Source of the DNA: Cyclobacteriaceae bacterium
Lineage (GTDB): Bacteria; Bacteroidota; Bacteroidia; Cytophagales; Cyclobacteriaceae
Direction: 5' to 3'
DNA length: 64,000 nt
Assembly (NCBI GenBank): GCA_016787565.1
Contig: JAEUUG010000018.1
Location: forward strand, 1 to 64,000
Under the pieces are notes generated by a model. The model made no database searches, was not told where the DNA came from, and worked only from the letters and a program-made list of their open reading frames with translations. The position numbers and the translations under genes were made by a program. This document shows, in pieces, positions 62,763 to 64,000 of this stretch (position 1 is the first letter of the stretch; each line of letters starts with the position of its first letter).

Positions 62763-63827
62763 CTACATTCTGGCTATCCAACCAAAAGGATCTGGCATTG
62801 TGCCGCGCTTGATCGCATCCAATTCCTGATAAACTTTAGTGGAAAACTTTCGGCTTTCAACAGGCGGCAGCACATAATCTTTTCCTTCATGGCCAATCAA
62901 TTCAATCGGAGCAATGGTGGCTGCTGTGCCCACGCCAAAGGCCTCTGTCACAGTTCCATCTTCAATCCCTTCTATAATCTCCTTCACCGCTATCTTTCGT
63001 TCCGCCACCTTCATTCCCCAATGACGCGCCAGGGTTAAAACACTATCGCGGGTAATGCCAGCTAAAATGGAATCGCTTAAGGCTGGTGTTACCAGCGTAT
63101 CATTTATCACAAACATCACGTTCATGGTTCCTGATTCTTCAATGTATTCATGATTCTTACCATCGGTCCAAATCAACTGATGATAGCCTTTCTCCTGCGC
63201 AAGTTTCGCAGGGTAAATTGCACCACCATAATTTCCACCTGCTTTTGCATAGCCTGTTCCACCGGCTACTGCACGTGTATAATGTGTTTCTATTTTAACT
63301 TTTACCGGTGCAGCATAATAGGGGCCAGCCGGACTCAAAATGATCATGAATGTAAAATCCTGCGATGGGCGAATGCCAATGTACTCATCGGCTGAAAACA
63401 TGAATGGCCGGATATACAGTGATGAACCCTCAGTATCGGGAATCCATTGTCGGTCAAGGTCAATCAATGTGCTGAGACTATCCATAAATAAATCTTCCGG
63501 TATCAGGGGCATGCACATCCGCGCTGCGGAGATGTTCATCCGTTTCCAATTGTCGGCTGGCCGGAATACTAATGTTTCTCCGGTTGGTCCGCGATGGGCT
63601 TTCATACCTTCAAAAATTGACTGACCGTAGTGAATGGCCGGAGTTGCCGGACTTACTGGCATATATCCATATGGTATGATGTGCAGGTTTTTCCATTCCC
63701 CATCACGGTAATCGGCTAAAAACATGTGGTCAGTAAAGTTCTTTCCGAACGGAATATTTGAAAAATCAACTTCAGAAAGGCGCGATTTGGCCACGCGCTC
63801 AATATTAATTTTCAACGTATCAATCAT
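62763..63827 (-). CDS. ilvE: Branched-chain amino acid aminotransferase
   Basis: It makes the last transfer in leucine, isoleucine and valine synthesis. The 354-residue length fits the eukaryote-like BCAT2 subtype of fold type IV PLP enzymes. Visible features are IHYGQSIFEGMKAH, the PLP lysine in GTGYAKAGGNYGGAI, EESGTMNVMFV and ITRDSVLTLA. The final segment TEAFGVGTAATIAPI is also conserved. It is a single-gene unit. Confidence 0.95.
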   Translation of the reverse strand: MIDTLKINIERVAKSRLSEVDFSNIPFGKNFTDHMFLADYRDGEWKNLHIIPYGYMPVSPATPAIHYGQSIFEGMKAHRGPTGETLVFRPADNWKRMNISAARMCMPLIPEDLFMDSLSTLIDLDRQWIPDTEGSSLYIRPFMFSADEYIGIRPSQDFTFMIILSPAGPYYAAPVKVKIETHYTRAVAGGTGYAKAGGNYGGAIYPAKLAQEKGYHQLIWTDGKNHEYIEESGTMNVMFVINDTLVTPALSDSILAGITRDSVLTLARHWGMKVAERKIAVKEIIEGIEDGTVTEAFGVGTAATIAPIELIGHEGKDYVLPPVESRKFSTKVYQELDAIKRGTMPDPFGWIARM

Positions 63828-63892
63828 ATTTTAAAGCGTTATCGCGCCAAGATAGCGCTATTTCTAAAAGATGACTAACAGATGTTAGGGAT

Positions 63893-64000
63893 TTACATGC
63901 GTGGTTTCCAGGGTGTTTCTTCCGCGCCTAATTCGTGCGACATTTTGCGGGAAAGAACGAAGAGATAATCAGAGAGGCGGTTCAGGTATTTAATGACTAA
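63893..64000 (-). CDS. Cob(I)alamin adenosyltransferase (PduO/MMAB type), 3' end only
   Basis: The last 35 codons and stop lie at the window edge; the frame reads VIKYLNRLSDYLFVLSRK, then a short tail ending ETPWKPRM. The YLNRLSDYLF word is the conserved C-terminal helix of PduO-type ATP:cob(I)alamin adenosyltransferases, which attach the adenosyl group to vitamin B12. The rest of the gene lies outside the window. Identification rests on this one motif and the C-terminal W-[KR]-P residues. Confidence 0.75.
   Translation of the reverse strand, partial: LVIKYLNRLSDYLFVLSRKMSHELGAEETPWKPRM

Overview
The window looks like a chromosomal segment of a Bacteroidota bacterium, most likely of the order Cytophagales. 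The reasons are type IX secretion (T9SS) genes and substrates (type A and type B C-terminal sorting domains, a PorP/SprF protein, PorT, a PorE-like OmpA protein), a hybrid two-component system fusing sensor kinase and AraC regulator, promoters of the Bacteroidota form TTG/TTTG-N19-20-TAnnTTTG, and mostly poor Shine-Dalgarno sequences. The genus is not determined. There is no tRNA, rRNA, CRISPR array, insertion sequence or phage, and no gene-free gap longer than 300 bp.

Layout. 1-6.1 kb: tail of a T9SS cargo protein, a TPR hybrid sensor/regulator, an outer-membrane barrel, the Na+/H+ antiporter NhaA, and three copies of a ~91-bp repeat made of three palindromes. 6.1-12.1 kb: a secreted protein on the minus strand, then a plus-strand surface-protein operon (beta-helix protein, four-repeat type B T9SS cargo, PorP/SprF). 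12.2-22.5 kb: a TPR protein, an S9 oligopeptidase, pyrD, small envelope proteins, xerD flanked by two DUF4136 proteins, aroQ and a class V aminotransferase. 22.6-31.3 kb: an inorganic-carbon uptake operon (SulP transporter, porin, DabA, DabB). 31.4-35.3 kb: an outer-membrane barrel paralogue, marC, rnhA, a saccharopine-dehydrogenase-like enzyme and cdd.

35.3-48.7 kb is the most unusual part. It has a GAF/HAMP receptor, a CheR methyltransferase, a receiver-less CheB, a second GAF membrane protein, a 1154-residue HAMP-GAF-PAS-PAS-PP2C phosphatase, a SiaB-type kinase and a SiaC (DUF1987) switch protein. After a strong terminator come a TerB-like/ABCG fusion transporter, a lipoprotein and a small secreted protein. 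No CheA, CheW, CheY, typical chemoreceptor or SiaD-type diguanylate cyclase is present. This suggests a partner-switching pathway tuned by glutamate methylation, with an unknown output.

48.8-64 kb: an esterase, an SDR oxidoreductase, porT and ubiE (overlapping), a PorE-like protein, engB, a DUF5606 protein, fbp diverging from an aspartate kinase, a lysoplasmalogenase, an MFS transporter, a carboxypeptidase-regulatory/thioredoxin-fold protein without its CxxC, prfB with its programmed frameshift, a small membrane protein, ilvE, and the 3' end of a cob(I)alamin adenosyltransferase gene at the right edge.

Many long open frames here begin at TTG or GTG upstream of the credible start. For these I moved the start to the ATG that fits the signal peptide or family, and the evidence says so.
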